Made by a program: the position numbers and the translations under genes. Under the pieces are notes generated by a model that saw nothing but the letters and a program-made list of their open reading frames with translations, was not told the DNA's origin and made no database searches. This document shows, one piece after another, positions 24,749 to 34,745 of a DNA stretch of 64,000 nucleotides. Positions within the stretch are counted from its first letter, which is position 1. Each line of letters starts with the position of its first letter. Source of the DNA: Paenirhizobium selenitireducens ATCC BAA-1503. GTDB taxonomy: Bacteria > Pseudomonadota > Alphaproteobacteria > Rhizobiales > Rhizobiaceae. The stretch is taken from the NCBI RefSeq assembly GCF_000518785.1, contig NZ_JAEG01000006.1, forward strand, positions 186,001 to 250,000, in the 5' to 3' direction.

Positions 24749-26144
24749 GCTTGCCTCCCTCGGTTTGCATCGCCGGCGTGACGCCGGACGTGCGGATCGG
24801 TCCGTCGTCGAGATCGGGCATCGGATCGCGCGGCAGGCGCGCCATCAGCCTGAGGATGTAGAAGGTCCCTGCCCCGAAGACGAGGAAGTAGACGATGATG
24901 AAGGCGATCAACGAGGCCGCAACCGCGGGGGCGGCGATCGGCGAAAGGGAATCGGCCGTCAGCAGGTGACCGTAGATCGTATAGGGCTGCCGTCCGACCT
25001 CCGTGGTGATCCACCCGGCCAGCACCGCCACGAAGCCGGCCGGCGCCATGGCCAGCGCCACGCGATGCAGCAGCCGGTTCTCGAACAGCGTGCCGCGCCA
25101 GCGACACCAGAGGCTGAACAGGCCCACGCCGAGCATGGCAAAGCCCAGCGCCACCATGACCCGGAACGACCAGAACACGACGACCACCGGCGGCTCCTTG
25201 TCATCGTCGATCGTATCGAGGCCGGCCAGCGGCGCATTGAGATCGTGCTTGAGGATGAGGCTGGAGAGCTTGGGGATCTGCACGGCATAGTCGACACGCT
25301 TCTCCGCCTGGTTCGGCAGGCCGAACAGGATCAGCGGCGCGCCCTCCGGATGGCTGTCGAAATGTCCCTCCATCGCCATGACCTTGGCCGGCTGATGCTC
25401 AAGCGTGTTGAGCCCGTGGGCATCGCCGACGAGGATCTGCAGCGGCGCGACGATCGCCGCCATCCACATGGCCATCGAGAACATCGTGCCGGCCCGCTCC
25501 GGCGAGGTGCGGCGCAGCAGGTGGTAGGCGCCGACGCCGCCGACCACGAAGGCGGTCGTCAGATAGGCGGCGATCACCATATGCGTCAGGCGATAGGGGA
25601 AGGACGGATTGAAGACGATCGCCCACCAGTCGACCGGCACGAACTGCCCGACATCATTGATGGCAAAGCCGGCCGGCGTCTGCATCCAGGAATTGACCGA
25701 CAGGATCCAGGTGGCCGAGATCAGCGTGCCGAGCGCCACCATCAGCGTGGCGAGATAGTGCAGGCCGGGGCCGACGCGATGGCGGCCGAACAGCATGACA
25801 CCCAGGAAGCCGGCCTCGAGGAAGAAGGCCGTCAGTACCTCGTAGCCCATCAGCGGCCCGATGACCGGTCCCGCCTTGTCGGAGAAGACGCTCCAGTTGG
25901 TGCCGAACTGGTAGGACATGACGATGCCGGAAACGACGCCCATGCCGAAGGCGACGGCGAAGATCGTCTTCCAGAAGTCGAACAGCTTGAGATAGACCTT
26001 GTCCTTCTTCCACAGCCAGAGGCCCTCCAGCACCGCCAGGTAGCTGGCGAGACCGATGGAAAAGGCGGGGAAAATGATATGAAAGGACACGGTAAAGGCA
26101 AACTGCAGCCGTGCCAGCAATTGCGCGTCGAAGATCTCGAACAT
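24738..26144 (-). CDS. cydA: cytochrome bd-type oxidase subunit I, cyanide-insensitive (CIO) branch
   Basis: A 468-residue haem-bearing subunit I. His22 in 'FTVSFHIIFPAFSIGLA' is a haem ligand, 'YRLTHMVIAAYLTTAFVV' carries the second, and 'GWITTEVGRQPYTIYGHLLT' is the conserved quinol/haem region. The quinol loop is short, which together with the 'FEIFDAQLLARLQFAFT' start places it with the CioA branch rather than E. coli CydA. The ATG at 26144 is the family start. An FNR/FixK-type box lies 98 bases upstream, fitting induction when oxygen falls. The gene symbol cioA would be equally fit. Confidence 0.92.
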   Translation of the reverse strand: MFEIFDAQLLARLQFAFTVSFHIIFPAFSIGLASYLAVLEGLWLWKKDKVYLKLFDFWKTIFAVAFGMGVVSGIVMSYQFGTNWSVFSDKAGPVIGPLMGYEVLTAFFLEAGFLGVMLFGRHRVGPGLHYLATLMVALGTLISATWILSVNSWMQTPAGFAINDVGQFVPVDWWAIVFNPSFPYRLTHMVIAAYLTTAFVVGGVGAYHLLRRTSPERAGTMFSMAMWMAAIVAPLQILVGDAHGLNTLEHQPAKVMAMEGHFDSHPEGAPLILFGLPNQAEKRVDYAVQIPKLSSLILKHDLNAPLAGLDTIDDDKEPPVVVVFWSFRVMVALGFAMLGVGLFSLWCRWRGTLFENRLLHRVALAMAPAGFVAVLAGWITTEVGRQPYTIYGHLLTADSLSPIAAPAVAASLIAFIIVYFLVFGAGTFYILRLMARLPRDPMPDLDDGPIRTSGVTPAMQTEGGKHGL

Positions 26145-26241
26145 CGTCCTGTCGCTCTCGTTGCCATCTTGATCGAAGGTCCGAGAAAGCAAATAGGCTT
26201 TGTTCCCTTGCGATCAATGCGACAAGCCGCCCTGCGTCAAC

Positions 26242-26255
26242 TTGACATCCATCAA
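26242..26255 (-). promoter_or_regulatory. FNR/FixK-type box (anaerobox) upstream of the cyd operon
   Basis: On the coding strand of the oxidase the site reads TTGAT-GGAT-GTCAA, nine of ten conserved positions of TTGAT-N4-ATCAA. It lies between the serA terminator and cydA. A CATTGAT at 26213-26219 is placed where a -10 would lie if the site acts at -41.5; this geometry is inference. Confidence 0.6.
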
Positions 26256-26278
26256 AACCGACCGGCCCGAAGAACGAG

Positions 26279-26306
26279 AAAAGGCGCGGACGTTGCCGCC
26301 CGCGCC
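26279..26306 (-). terminator. terminator of the serC-serA operon
   Basis: On the minus strand, GGCGCGGGC pairs with GTCCGCGCC (one mismatch) over a GGCAAC loop and is followed by TTTTC. It lies 29 bases after serA and separates it from the oxidase operon. Confidence 0.75.
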
Positions 26307-26334
26307 CCTCGTCTGTCCTGGGAGGACTTCAAGT

Positions 26335-27930
26335 TCAGTCGACGTTGAAGCTCAGCGGCTTCGCCTGGCGGATCGCCGAATGGGCGATCAGCTTGTCGAG
26401 CACGTCCTGCTTGATCGGCTCGTCGACATAGAGCAGCGCGATCGCATCGCCGCCCTGCTTGTCACGGCCGAGCTGGAAGTTGGCGATGTTGACGCCACCC
26501 TCGCCGAGCGTGGTGCCCATGAAGCCGATCATGCCGGGCACGTCGGTATTGGAGATGTAGATCATGTTGGCGCCGACGTCGGCGTCCATGTTGATGCCCT
26601 TGATCTGGATGAAGCGCGGCTTGCCGTCGGAGAACACCGTGCCGGCGATCGAGCGGGTCTGGTTCTCCGTGGTGACCGTCAGCTTGATGTAGCCGTCATA
26701 AACGCCGGTCTTGTCACGCTTGACCTCGGACAGCACGATGCCCTTTTCCTTGATCATGATCGGCGCCGAAACCATGTTGACGTCGGACACCTGGCTGCGG
26801 ATCAGGCCGGCCAGCAGCGCCGAGGTCAGAGCCTTGGTGTTCATCTGCGCGGTCTGGCCGTCGTAGAGGATCTCGATTTCCTTGATTGCGCTTTCCGTGA
26901 CCTGGCCGACGAAGGCGCCGAGCACGTCGGCAAGCCGGATGAAGGGCTTCAGGACCGGCGCTTCTTCGGCGGTAATCGACGGCATGTTGATGGCGTTGGA
27001 GACGGCCCCCTTGACCAGATAGTCCGACATCTGCTCGGCGACCTGGAGGGCGACGTTCTCCTGGGCTTCCGTGGTGGAGGCGCCGAGATGCGGGGTGCAG
27101 ACCACGTTCGGCAGGCCGAAGAGCGGGCTTTCAGTCGCGGGTTCGACCTCGAACACGTCGAAGCCGGCGCCGGCGACATGGCCCGACTTGATGGCTTCGG
27201 CAAGGGCTGCCTCATCGACCAGGCCACCACGGGCGCAGTTGATGATGCGAACGCCCGGCTTGGTCTTGGCGAGCGCTTCCTTGCCCAGGATGCCGCGCGT
27301 CTTGTCGGTCATCGGCACGTGCAGGGTGATGAAGTCGGCCTTGGCCAGCAGCTCGTCGAGCTCGACCTTGGTGACGCCCATCTCCTCGGCGCGTTCCTTC
27401 GACAGGAAGGGATCGTAAGCGAGCACGTGCATCTTGAGGCCAAGGGCACGCGAGCAGACGATCGAACCGATATTGCCGGCGCCGATGACGCCGAGCGTCT
27501 TGCCGGTGATCTCGACGCCCATGAACTTCGACTTTTCCCACTTGCCGGCCTGGGTCGAGGCGTCGGCGGCAGGCAGCTGGCGGGCGACGGCGAACATCAG
27601 GGCAATGGCATGCTCGGCGGTGGTGATCGAGTTGCCGAACGGGGTGTTCATGACGATGATGCCGCGGCGCGAGGCGGCCGGGATGTCGACATTGTCGACG
27701 CCGATGCCGGCGCGGCCGATGACCTTGAGATTGGTCGCGGCGGCGATCAGCTTTTCCGTCGCCTTGGTGGCGGAGCGGATGGCGAGACCATCGTAATTGC
27801 CGATGATCTCGGCGAGCTTTTCCTTGTCCTTGCCGAGCTTCGGCTGGAAATCGACTTCTACACCGCGGTCGCGGAAGATCTGGACGGCGGTTTCCGAAAG
27901 TTCATCGGATACGAGAACGCGAGGTGCCAT
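26335..27930 (-). CDS. serA: D-3-phosphoglycerate dehydrogenase
   Basis: A 531-residue NAD-dependent enzyme for the first committed step of serine synthesis, 3-phosphoglycerate to 3-phosphohydroxypyruvate. The nucleotide-binding motif 'GVIGAGNIGSIVCSRALG' lies near residue 150, 'NCARGGLVDEAALAEAI' and 'GAGFDVFEVEP' are the D-2-hydroxyacid dehydrogenase signatures, and 'CTPHLGASTTEAQENVA' has the catalytic histidine. After the intervening domain, a C-terminal ACT domain ('IYISNTDVPGMIGFMGTTLG') suggests serine feedback. Length fits the long type-I form. It lies 83 bases after serC and is co-transcribed. Confidence 0.96.
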   Translation of the reverse strand: MAPRVLVSDELSETAVQIFRDRGVEVDFQPKLGKDKEKLAEIIGNYDGLAIRSATKATEKLIAAATNLKVIGRAGIGVDNVDIPAASRRGIIVMNTPFGNSITTAEHAIALMFAVARQLPAADASTQAGKWEKSKFMGVEITGKTLGVIGAGNIGSIVCSRALGLKMHVLAYDPFLSKERAEEMGVTKVELDELLAKADFITLHVPMTDKTRGILGKEALAKTKPGVRIINCARGGLVDEAALAEAIKSGHVAGAGFDVFEVEPATESPLFGLPNVVCTPHLGASTTEAQENVALQVAEQMSDYLVKGAVSNAINMPSITAEEAPVLKPFIRLADVLGAFVGQVTESAIKEIEILYDGQTAQMNTKALTSALLAGLIRSQVSDVNMVSAPIMIKEKGIVLSEVKRDKTGVYDGYIKLTVTTENQTRSIAGTVFSDGKPRFIQIKGINMDADVGANMIYISNTDVPGMIGFMGTTLGEGGVNIANFQLGRDKQGGDAIALLYVDEPIKQDVLDKLIAHSAIRQAKPLSFNVD

Positions 27931-28013
27931 GTGAGGCCTCCTTCAAAGGGGTTCAGGTCTGGTACGGATACGGGAATGGGCGGCTTCGCCCGAAGAGCGA
28001 AGCCGGATCAGTC

Positions 28014-29186
<1,173 letters not shown>

Positions 29187-29236
29187 CGTGCTACCCTTCC
29201 AGGTATATGGCCTCTCGTTGGGGAGAGGTGTCCCGC
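29187..29236 (-). ncRNA. serC-type leader RNA element
   Basis: The 50 bases before serC begin CGGGACACC and contain a 6-bp hairpin (CCTCTC, loop CCCAAC, GAGAGG) followed by ACCTGGAAGGG and the start codon. This short layout, directly before a serC-serA operon in Rhizobiales, is that of the serC motif described among alphaproteobacterial regulatory RNAs. The ligand is not established. I recognised it by pattern, not by a covariance search. Confidence 0.6.
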
Positions 29237-29241
29237 CGTCG

Positions 29242-29270
29242 GAATTACGCCTGTCGAAAATCGACGTCAA
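29242..29270 (-). promoter_or_regulatory. likely serC promoter
   Basis: On the minus strand TTGACG is followed after 17 bases by TAATTC, or after 15 by CGTAAT. The -35 is good and the -10 is weak; it is placed correctly for an RNA starting with the leader at about 29236. Confidence 0.4.
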
Positions 29271-29351
29271 GAAAATTCGATGTCGCAGCCAGAAGATTTT
29301 TTGACGCACCTGTGAAGCTGCCCCGGCCACCTGAAATACAGCCTGAACGCG

Positions 29352-29378
29352 AAAAGGCCGCCCACTGCGGGCGGCCTT
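29352..29378 (-). terminator. terminator after the porin gene
   Basis: On the minus strand AAGGCCGCCC, loop GCAGT, and GGGCGGCCTT form a perfect 10-bp stem followed by TTC. It lies 24 bases after the stop codon of the outer-membrane protein. Confidence 0.82.
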
Positions 29379-29401
29379 CAGCAATTCAAAGGGCGATGGA
29401 A

Positions 29402-30229
29402 TTACTTGTAGACGATCGGCTCCGGCGGGGGCTCGTAGGCCACCGGCTGCTCGCAGCCGCCGAACAGGTAGCGGGCACCGACATGTGCTTCGTGGCTGTA
29501 GAAGCCCTTGTCGCGGCCCGGACCGCCATTTTCCTCGAAGCCGAACATGCCGCCGGCAAGCGTATGACGGAAGCGGTAGCCGACATCGGCCTTGACATTG
29601 CAGGTGACGTCGATGGAGGCGCCGGCCATCAGCTGATAGGCAAACCGCCAGTTGTGGTATCCCTTGTGCGTGACAGTGTCGTCGCAACCACCGCCATCGT
29701 CCTGGCAGGCCGTGTTGCGCAGCTTGTCCCACTTGACGTAGGCGCCGCCGATACCACCGCCGACATACGGGGTGATCATGCCGTAGGTGCCGAGGTCGAC
29801 ATAGGCATTGGCCATCAGGTGGTAGGCGCGCATGGCCGAGACGTCGCTCGACGTGCAGGGCTCGAGCGGGCTGCCGCAGGACCCTGAGGTGGAGCCTTCG
29901 AAATCGGACTTGAACATGTAGTCCAGCGTCAGGTCCGTGCGAAGGTAGTTGTTGACCTGATAACCGACGCCGACGCCGAGGGTGAAGTTGTCCTTCAGCT
30001 CCGTATCGTCGAAATCGACCAGGTTGCCGTTGGAGCCCTGATAAAATTCGGCGCCACGCATCTTGTTGAAGGAATAGCCGACATCGCCGCGCAGGTACCA
30101 GCCGGAAGCCTCCGAGACTTCGACTTCGGGCGCCATGATCGGGGCAGGCTCAGGCTGATAAATGTCCGCAGAATGGGCTGCTGTGCCGGCGAGCAGAACG
30201 GCAGCCACGGCGAAAAGGCTCGTCTTCAT
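29402..30229 (-). CDS. outer-membrane beta-barrel protein, Omp25/RopB-like
   Basis: A 275-residue outer-membrane protein. The signal peptide ([20 protein letters not shown]) is followed by a short proline-rich stretch and then '[20 protein letters not shown]', the typical first strand of the Omp25/Omp31/RopB family. Alternating amphipathic strands continue to the end. Four cysteines lie in pairs ([17 protein letters not shown]) in loops exposed at the surface, which is less usual for the family. The protein ends in a proline-rich tail ([10 protein letters not shown]) rather than the usual C-terminal aromatic residue. Such proteins stabilise the envelope in rhizobia and brucellae. Confidence 0.8.
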   Translation of the reverse strand: MKTSLFAVAAVLLAGTAAHSADIYQPEPAPIMAPEVEVSEASGWYLRGDVGYSFNKMRGAEFYQGSNGNLVDFDDTELKDNFTLGVGVGYQVNNYLRTDLTLDYMFKSDFEGSTSGSCGSPLEPCTSSDVSAMRAYHLMANAYVDLGTYGMITPYVGGGIGGAYVKWDKLRNTACQDDGGGCDDTVTHKGYHNWRFAYQLMAGASIDVTCNVKADVGYRFRHTLAGGMFGFEENGGPGRDKGFYSHEAHVGARYLFGGCEQPVAYEPPPEPIVYK

Positions 30230-30457
30230 GGCAAGATACTCCAATATCCATCGTTGTTGCACGGGCCTTGTTTCGGCCGATGTTCCTATCGACATGGATA
30301 ATGAAGTAGAAAGGTTAAGGTGCGCTTAACTACGTCCGTTTACCTTCATCACTGAGGATATTCTTGCGGCCCGGCACAAAGCGGGGCTTCGACTGCCGCC
30401 GATCAAGCCCCTCCGACGCCTCCCGACCTCCACCCGCGACCGCTCTCCCCAGTACGG

Positions 30458-30494
30458 AAAAAAGGGGCCGGAAGCGTGCTTCCGACCCCTTTTT
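30458..30494. terminator. strong hairpin terminator after chemoreceptor gene
   Basis: AAAAAGGGG(C)CGGAAGC pairs with GCTTCCG(A)CCCCTTTTT, with T-runs both ways. It lies 27 bases beyond the stop of the leftward chemoreceptor gene. The rest of 30230-30521 holds the porin promoter region; I see no gene there. Confidence 0.85.
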
Positions 30495-30521
30495 GGAGAA
30501 TCACAGTTGCGGCGACAGGCT

Positions 30522-32840
30522 TCAGCTTGCCCGGCGCATTTGCTGGGCGCCCTGGCCCGGCTGGCCGGCGGAATGGCCGCCGCCAAGCGAGAACTGCCCG
30601 AGGCGCTGGTCCATCTCGCCCGCCTCCTGGGCAAGCCGATGGATCGCCGCCGTCGTTTCCTCGACCATGGCCGCGTTCTGCTGTGTCATGGCGTCGAGCT
30701 GGTTAACCGAGCCGTTGATTTCCGAGAGTGTCTGGGCTTCCTCGCGGGTCGAGCTCATGATCTCGCTGATGCGGCCATTGATCGCCAGAACGTGGGAGCC
30801 GATGCCCTGAAGCGCGGCCCCCGCCTTCTCGACGAGCGTTACGCCATGGCTGACCTCGGTGGTCGATTTCGCCAGCAGCGCGGCAATCTGCTTGGCAGCC
30901 GCAGCCGATCGCTGGGCAAGTTCGCGCACTTCCTGGGCGACCACGGCAAAACCCTTGCCGCTTTCGCCGGCTCTTGCCGCTTCCACGCCGGCATTGAGGG
31001 CGAGAAGGTTGGTCTGGAAGGCAATCTCGTCGATCACGCCGATGATCTGGTTGATCTCCTGCGACGAACCCTGGATTGCCTCCATCGCGGCAATGGTCTC
31101 GCGCATGATGTGGCTCGACTGTTCCGTATCGTTCTTGGCGTTGCGGGCGATCTTCTCCGCATCCTCGGCGCGGGCGATCTGGGTGCGCACGCCTTCGGTG
31201 ATCGCCTTGATGGCGCTGGCCGTCTCGGTCAGGGCCGCCGCCTGCCGTTCGGTGCGTTCGGCCAGCTGGTCCGCGCCGGAGCGCATCTCGTCGGACCCTT
31301 CGCGCACGGCGACCGAGTTGCCGCCGATGCCGGCGAGCGTGACGCTGAGCGTCGAGAGCGCCTTGTTGAAGTTGTGGCGGAGCGATTCCAGCTCCTGCGG
31401 GAAGGCGCTGCGGAGCTCGAAGGCGAGATCGCCGCGTGCCAGCCGGTCGAGGCCCTCGTCGAGGGCAGCGACGACCGCCTGCAGGCTCTGGGCTTCCGTC
31501 TCCCGTTCCGCCATGCGCTGGCGACGCTCGATGTCGGCGCGTTCGCGTTCGGAGCGGGTGTCACTTTCGAGGCGCTGCTGTTCGATCAGGCCGAGGCGGA
31601 AGCGCTCCAGCGCCTTGGCCATGGTGCCGATCTCGTCATGACGGTCCTGGTTGGCGACCGCATCGTCGAGTTTGCCATTGGCGACGTCACCGGTGACGGT
31701 GGCGAGCCGGGCGAGCGGCGCAAACAGCCGGCTGGTCAGATAACCGGTGGCGATCGCCATCACGACCAGCACGATGATCGCCGTCACGAACAGCGTCATG
31801 GCGATATGCCAGGAACCGGCACCGAGTTCGGCATGCGTCAGGCTCTCGGCGACCAGATATTTGTCGCCGCCGTAGGACACCGGACGGCCATAGGCATTGG
31901 CCGAACCATCGGCGCGCTCGAACTTGGAGATGACGATCTTTTCGCCGTTGATCGCGTCGGCGGGGAAACCGAAGGGTGCCGCGGAAATGTCGGCGAGCTT
32001 GCCGTCAGCCGAGAGGCTGATGCCGGTTCCGTCCTGGGAAAGGATCGCCACCTGCTCGCCGCTATCGCCATTGATGCCCTTGGAGAGGATGCTGGTGATG
32101 GCGCTGTCCTTGAGCTGGAACAGGATCGCGCCCTTGAAGGAACCGTACTTGACCACCGGAACGGCGAAATAGATGTCCGGCGACTGCGGATTGCTGCCAG
32201 CCTTCAGACCCGAGAAACGCGTCGGGGCGGCATCCTCGACGGCCTTGCCGGCCTCTTCGACGCTGCGGGCAAAAGCACGGCCGAGACCGCTCTCGGCCAG
32301 CGGACCGCTGGCGACGTTTTCGGCGAAGGTCTCGCCCTTCTTGTAGGAATAAATGACGTTGCCGGTCTGGTCGACGATCAAGAGGTCGCGGAACTGGGTG
32401 CCCTTGAGGAAACCGGCAACCTGCGTCTGGACCGTCTCATGGCTCGAATAGTAGAAGCCGCTCGGCCCCTCCGGCTTCAGCAGCTTTTCCAGCTCGGCCG
32501 GATTGGGGTTCTTGGTGATGAAGACGTCGCGCAGTTCCTTGCGGGCGTCGCCGGACGTCTTGACGATCGTGTTCCAGCCGCTCTTCATCGCAGTGATCGA
32601 CTGCTGCAGGCTTTCGATCTTGGCGATCGAGGTCGCCTGATTCTCCAGTTGCGCCAGCTGTTCGTTGAGAATGTCACCGCGGAAGGTCAGCGTGGAACTC
32701 ATCGACCGGAAGGTCTGATCCTCGAACACGGCGCTGGAGGTGGAATAGGCGAGAACGTTCAGCAGCCCTACCGACAACACGGTCAGCAGGAGAAAGATGC
32801 CGATGACCTTGGAGGACAGCGAGTTGAAACGACTAGTCAT
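30522..32840 (-). CDS. methyl-accepting chemotaxis protein with periplasmic Cache-type sensor
   Basis: A 772-residue transmembrane chemoreceptor. The first span is at residues 10-32 and the second at about 347-368; the 310 residues between form a periplasmic sensor of double-Cache type ('DLLIVDQTGNVIYSYKKGE', 'VAILSQDGTGISLSADG'). A HAMP domain follows, then an intermediate helix region and the signalling domain, whose hairpin tip carries '[20 protein letters not shown]'. No CheR-tethering pentapeptide ends the protein. A tight array of CheA/CheW is expected. The ligand is unknown. The ATG at 32840 matches the basic start before the first span. Confidence 0.9.
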   Translation of the reverse strand: MTSRFNSLSSKVIGIFLLLTVLSVGLLNVLAYSTSSAVFEDQTFRSMSSTLTFRGDILNEQLAQLENQATSIAKIESLQQSITAMKSGWNTIVKTSGDARKELRDVFITKNPNPAELEKLLKPEGPSGFYYSSHETVQTQVAGFLKGTQFRDLLIVDQTGNVIYSYKKGETFAENVASGPLAESGLGRAFARSVEEAGKAVEDAAPTRFSGLKAGSNPQSPDIYFAVPVVKYGSFKGAILFQLKDSAITSILSKGINGDSGEQVAILSQDGTGISLSADGKLADISAAPFGFPADAINGEKIVISKFERADGSANAYGRPVSYGGDKYLVAESLTHAELGAGSWHIAMTLFVTAIIVLVVMAIATGYLTSRLFAPLARLATVTGDVANGKLDDAVANQDRHDEIGTMAKALERFRLGLIEQQRLESDTRSERERADIERRQRMAERETEAQSLQAVVAALDEGLDRLARGDLAFELRSAFPQELESLRHNFNKALSTLSVTLAGIGGNSVAVREGSDEMRSGADQLAERTERQAAALTETASAIKAITEGVRTQIARAEDAEKIARNAKNDTEQSSHIMRETIAAMEAIQGSSQEINQIIGVIDEIAFQTNLLALNAGVEAARAGESGKGFAVVAQEVRELAQRSAAAAKQIAALLAKSTTEVSHGVTLVEKAGAALQGIGSHVLAINGRISEIMSSTREEAQTLSEINGSVNQLDAMTQQNAAMVEETTAAIHRLAQEAGEMDQRLGQFSLGGGHSAGQPGQGAQQMRRAS

Positions 32841-33016
32841 CTTGAATCCCGTTTTGCCACGCCCCACTCTGCGCGTAGGTGCCGTTTGAATGCGACTTGA
32901 CGGCCAGGAGCGCACTCCTCGCCGGCAGATGCTCTACGGTCGGGACTTTTCTTTAAACGCCGGTTAAAAAGCGCCGCTATTTCTCATCACAAAGTCGAAT
33001 TAACGGCCTTGTGCCC

Positions 33017-34012
33017 TCAAGCGAGCATTTTTTCGCGGAGGTCGGCAAAGATTTCGACGGATCGCAGCCGTTGCTCCACGGAATGGATCGGCATGGACAC
33101 GATCAGTTCGTCCGCACCCGTCATCTTGAGGAATTCCGCAAGCTTGGTCCGGGCCGTCGCCGCGGCGCCGACCACGGCATAGCGCAGGGTATGCTCGACC
33201 CCATAGCGCTCGACCTCGCTCCAGTACCCTTCCATGGTTTCGATCGGCCGTGGAAACGCCTTGCGCACGTTGCGGCGCAGGTTGACGAACTGCTGCTGCG
33301 AGGAGGTGAACAAATGCGCAGCCTCGGCGTCCGTTTCCGCGGCGACGCCCATGATGCCGACCATGACATACGGCTTGTCGAGTTCGTCGGAGGGCTGGAA
33401 ACGCTCCCGATAGATCGAGATCGCCTCCATCAGCTGATCGGGAGCGAAGTGCGAGGCAAAGGCGTAGGGCAGCCCGAGCGCTGCCGCGAGGTGAGCGCTG
33501 TAGAGGCTGGAGCCGAGCAGCCAGAGCGGCACATGGCTGCGCATGCCCGGCACTGCGAGCAGGGCCTGGTCGTCCGACGGCTCGCCCAGCAGACGCCTGA
33601 GTTCGATGATGTCGTGCGGGAAACTCTCCGTCCCGGCCTCCATGTTACGCCTCAGTGCCCGGGCGGTGCGCATGTCGGTTCCCGGCGCGCGACCGAGGCC
33701 GAGATCAACACGGCCGGGAAACAGCGCCTCGAGCGTGCCGAACTGCTCGGCAATGACCAGCGGCGCATGGTTCGGCAGCATGATGCCGCCCGAGCCGATG
33801 CGGATGCGCTTCGTTGCGGCGCCGACATGGCCGATCACGACGGAGGTTGCGGCACTGGCGATCCCCGGCATGCCGTGATGCTCGGCCAGCCAGAAGCGGT
33901 TGTAACCGCAATCCTCGGCCTTGATCGCCATCAGCCGGGAGGCGTCGAGGGCTTCGGAGATCGTGTGGCCCTCGGCGATGGGCGAGAGATCGAGGATGGA
34001 AAAGGGGATCAT
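33017..34012 (-). CDS. LLM-class (luciferase-like) flavin-dependent oxidoreductase
   Basis: A 331-residue TIM-barrel protein of the bacterial luciferase-like monooxygenase family, using FMNH2 or F420-like cofactors. '[19 protein letters not shown]' and '[20 protein letters not shown]' are the N-terminal signatures of the YhbW/MsnO8-like group; '[20 protein letters not shown]' and '[16 protein letters not shown]' follow. It belongs to the short subgroup often annotated as an alkanal monooxygenase alpha-like protein. No flavin reductase is next to it. Function beyond the family is unknown. Confidence 0.85.
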   Translation of the reverse strand: MIPFSILDLSPIAEGHTISEALDASRLMAIKAEDCGYNRFWLAEHHGMPGIASAATSVVIGHVGAATKRIRIGSGGIMLPNHAPLVIAEQFGTLEALFPGRVDLGLGRAPGTDMRTARALRRNMEAGTESFPHDIIELRRLLGEPSDDQALLAVPGMRSHVPLWLLGSSLYSAHLAAALGLPYAFASHFAPDQLMEAISIYRERFQPSDELDKPYVMVGIMGVAAETDAEAAHLFTSSQQQFVNLRRNVRKAFPRPIETMEGYWSEVERYGVEHTLRYAVVGAAATARTKLAEFLKMTGADELIVSMPIHSVEQRLRSVEIFADLREKMLA

Positions 34013-34115
34013 GGCGCGGGTCCGGTCTGTAGGTCAGGGCAGAGCCCCCTATGTATGGAGCGCTGCGTCAAATGCCAGAGCCGGAATGACGAGTTTCGCT
34101 GATCGTCACTTCAAT

Positions 34116-34130
34116 GTTTTTGTTTTGTTC
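34116..34130 (+). promoter_or_regulatory. near-consensus LexA box before ruvC
   Basis: GTTT-N7-GTTC matches seven of eight fixed bases of the alphaproteobacterial SOS box GTTC-N7-GTTC and lies 44 bases before the ruvC start. The region is T-rich, so chance is possible. Confidence 0.45.
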
Positions 34131-34174
34131 ACTTAATTCTGGCAGACCGGCAGACAGGAAGCTAGAGTGACACC

Positions 34175-34687
34175 ATGCAGAACGCGATTCGAATTATCGG
34201 CATTGATCCGGGCCTGAGACGCTGCGGCTGGGGCGTCATCGAGACGCTCGGCAACTCGCTGAGGTTCGTCGCCTCCGGCACCGTGACTTCCGACGGCGAC
34301 ATGGATCTGGCCTCGCGCCTCTGCCAGTTGCATGACGGGCTCTCCGAAGTCGTGCACGCCTACCAGCCGCACGAGGCGGCGGTCGAACAGACCTTCGTCA
34401 ACAAGGACGCGGTCGCCACCCTGAAGCTCGGCCAGGCCCGCGGCATCGCCATGCTGGTCCCGGCGCGGGCTGGACTGCGGGTGGCGGAATATGCGCCCAA
34501 TGCAGTGAAGAAGGCCGTCATCGGCGTCGGCCATGGCGAGAAGCAGCAGATCCACATGATGCTGAAGATCCTCATGCCCAAGGCCGAGTTCAAGGGCAAT
34601 GACGCCGCCGACGCGCTCGCCATCGCCATCTGCCACGCCCACAATCGCGGCGGCGATCGCATGCGCCAGGTGCTGGCCAGCGTCTAG
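34175..34687 (+). CDS. ruvC: Holliday junction resolvase RuvC
   Basis: A 170-residue endonuclease that cuts four-way junctions during recombination repair. The RNase-H-like fold shows the acidic residues: Asp11 in '[15 protein letters not shown]', the Glu in '[11 protein letters not shown]', and the Asp pair in '[14 protein letters not shown]'. Length is normal. It is the first gene of a locus in which ruvA and ruvB follow, but a toxin-antitoxin pair separates it from ruvA. The stop codon is 3 bases before a perfect LexA box. Confidence 0.96.
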   Translation: MQNAIRIIGIDPGLRRCGWGVIETLGNSLRFVASGTVTSDGDMDLASRLCQLHDGLSEVVHAYQPHEAAVEQTFVNKDAVATLKLGQARGIAMLVPARAGLRVAEYAPNAVKKAVIGVGHGEKQQIHMMLKILMPKAEFKGNDAADALAIAICHAHNRGGDRMRQVLASV

Positions 34688-34690
34688 TTT

Positions 34691-34727
34691 GTTCTTGACT
34701 TGTTCCGCCAGTAAGATATTTTCTTAC
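34691..34727 (+). promoter_or_regulatory. LexA box and overlapping operator/promoter of the first toxin-antitoxin pair
   Basis: GTTC-TTGACTT-GTTC at 34691-34705 is a perfect alphaproteobacterial LexA site. Its spacer holds a -35 (TTGACT), and TATTTT at 34717-34722 is the -10 after 16 bases. A second inverted repeat GTAAGA-N5-TCTTAC (34711-34727) covers that -10 and looks like the antitoxin's own operator. A strong AAGGAG ribosome site follows. Confidence 0.72.
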
Positions 34728-34745
34728 CGCAGAAGGAGCGAGATC

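Noticed and set aside
24711..26348. A 545-codon open frame on the plus strand opposite cydA
   Set aside because: Its product is rich in His, Asp, Arg and Gln without any fold pattern, while the minus strand encodes the oxidase subunit with haem ligands in place.
30507..32900. A long plus-strand frame opposite the first chemoreceptor
   Set aside because: The same length of frame on the other strand encodes a complete Cache/HAMP/signalling receptor; the plus-strand product has no recognisable domain.
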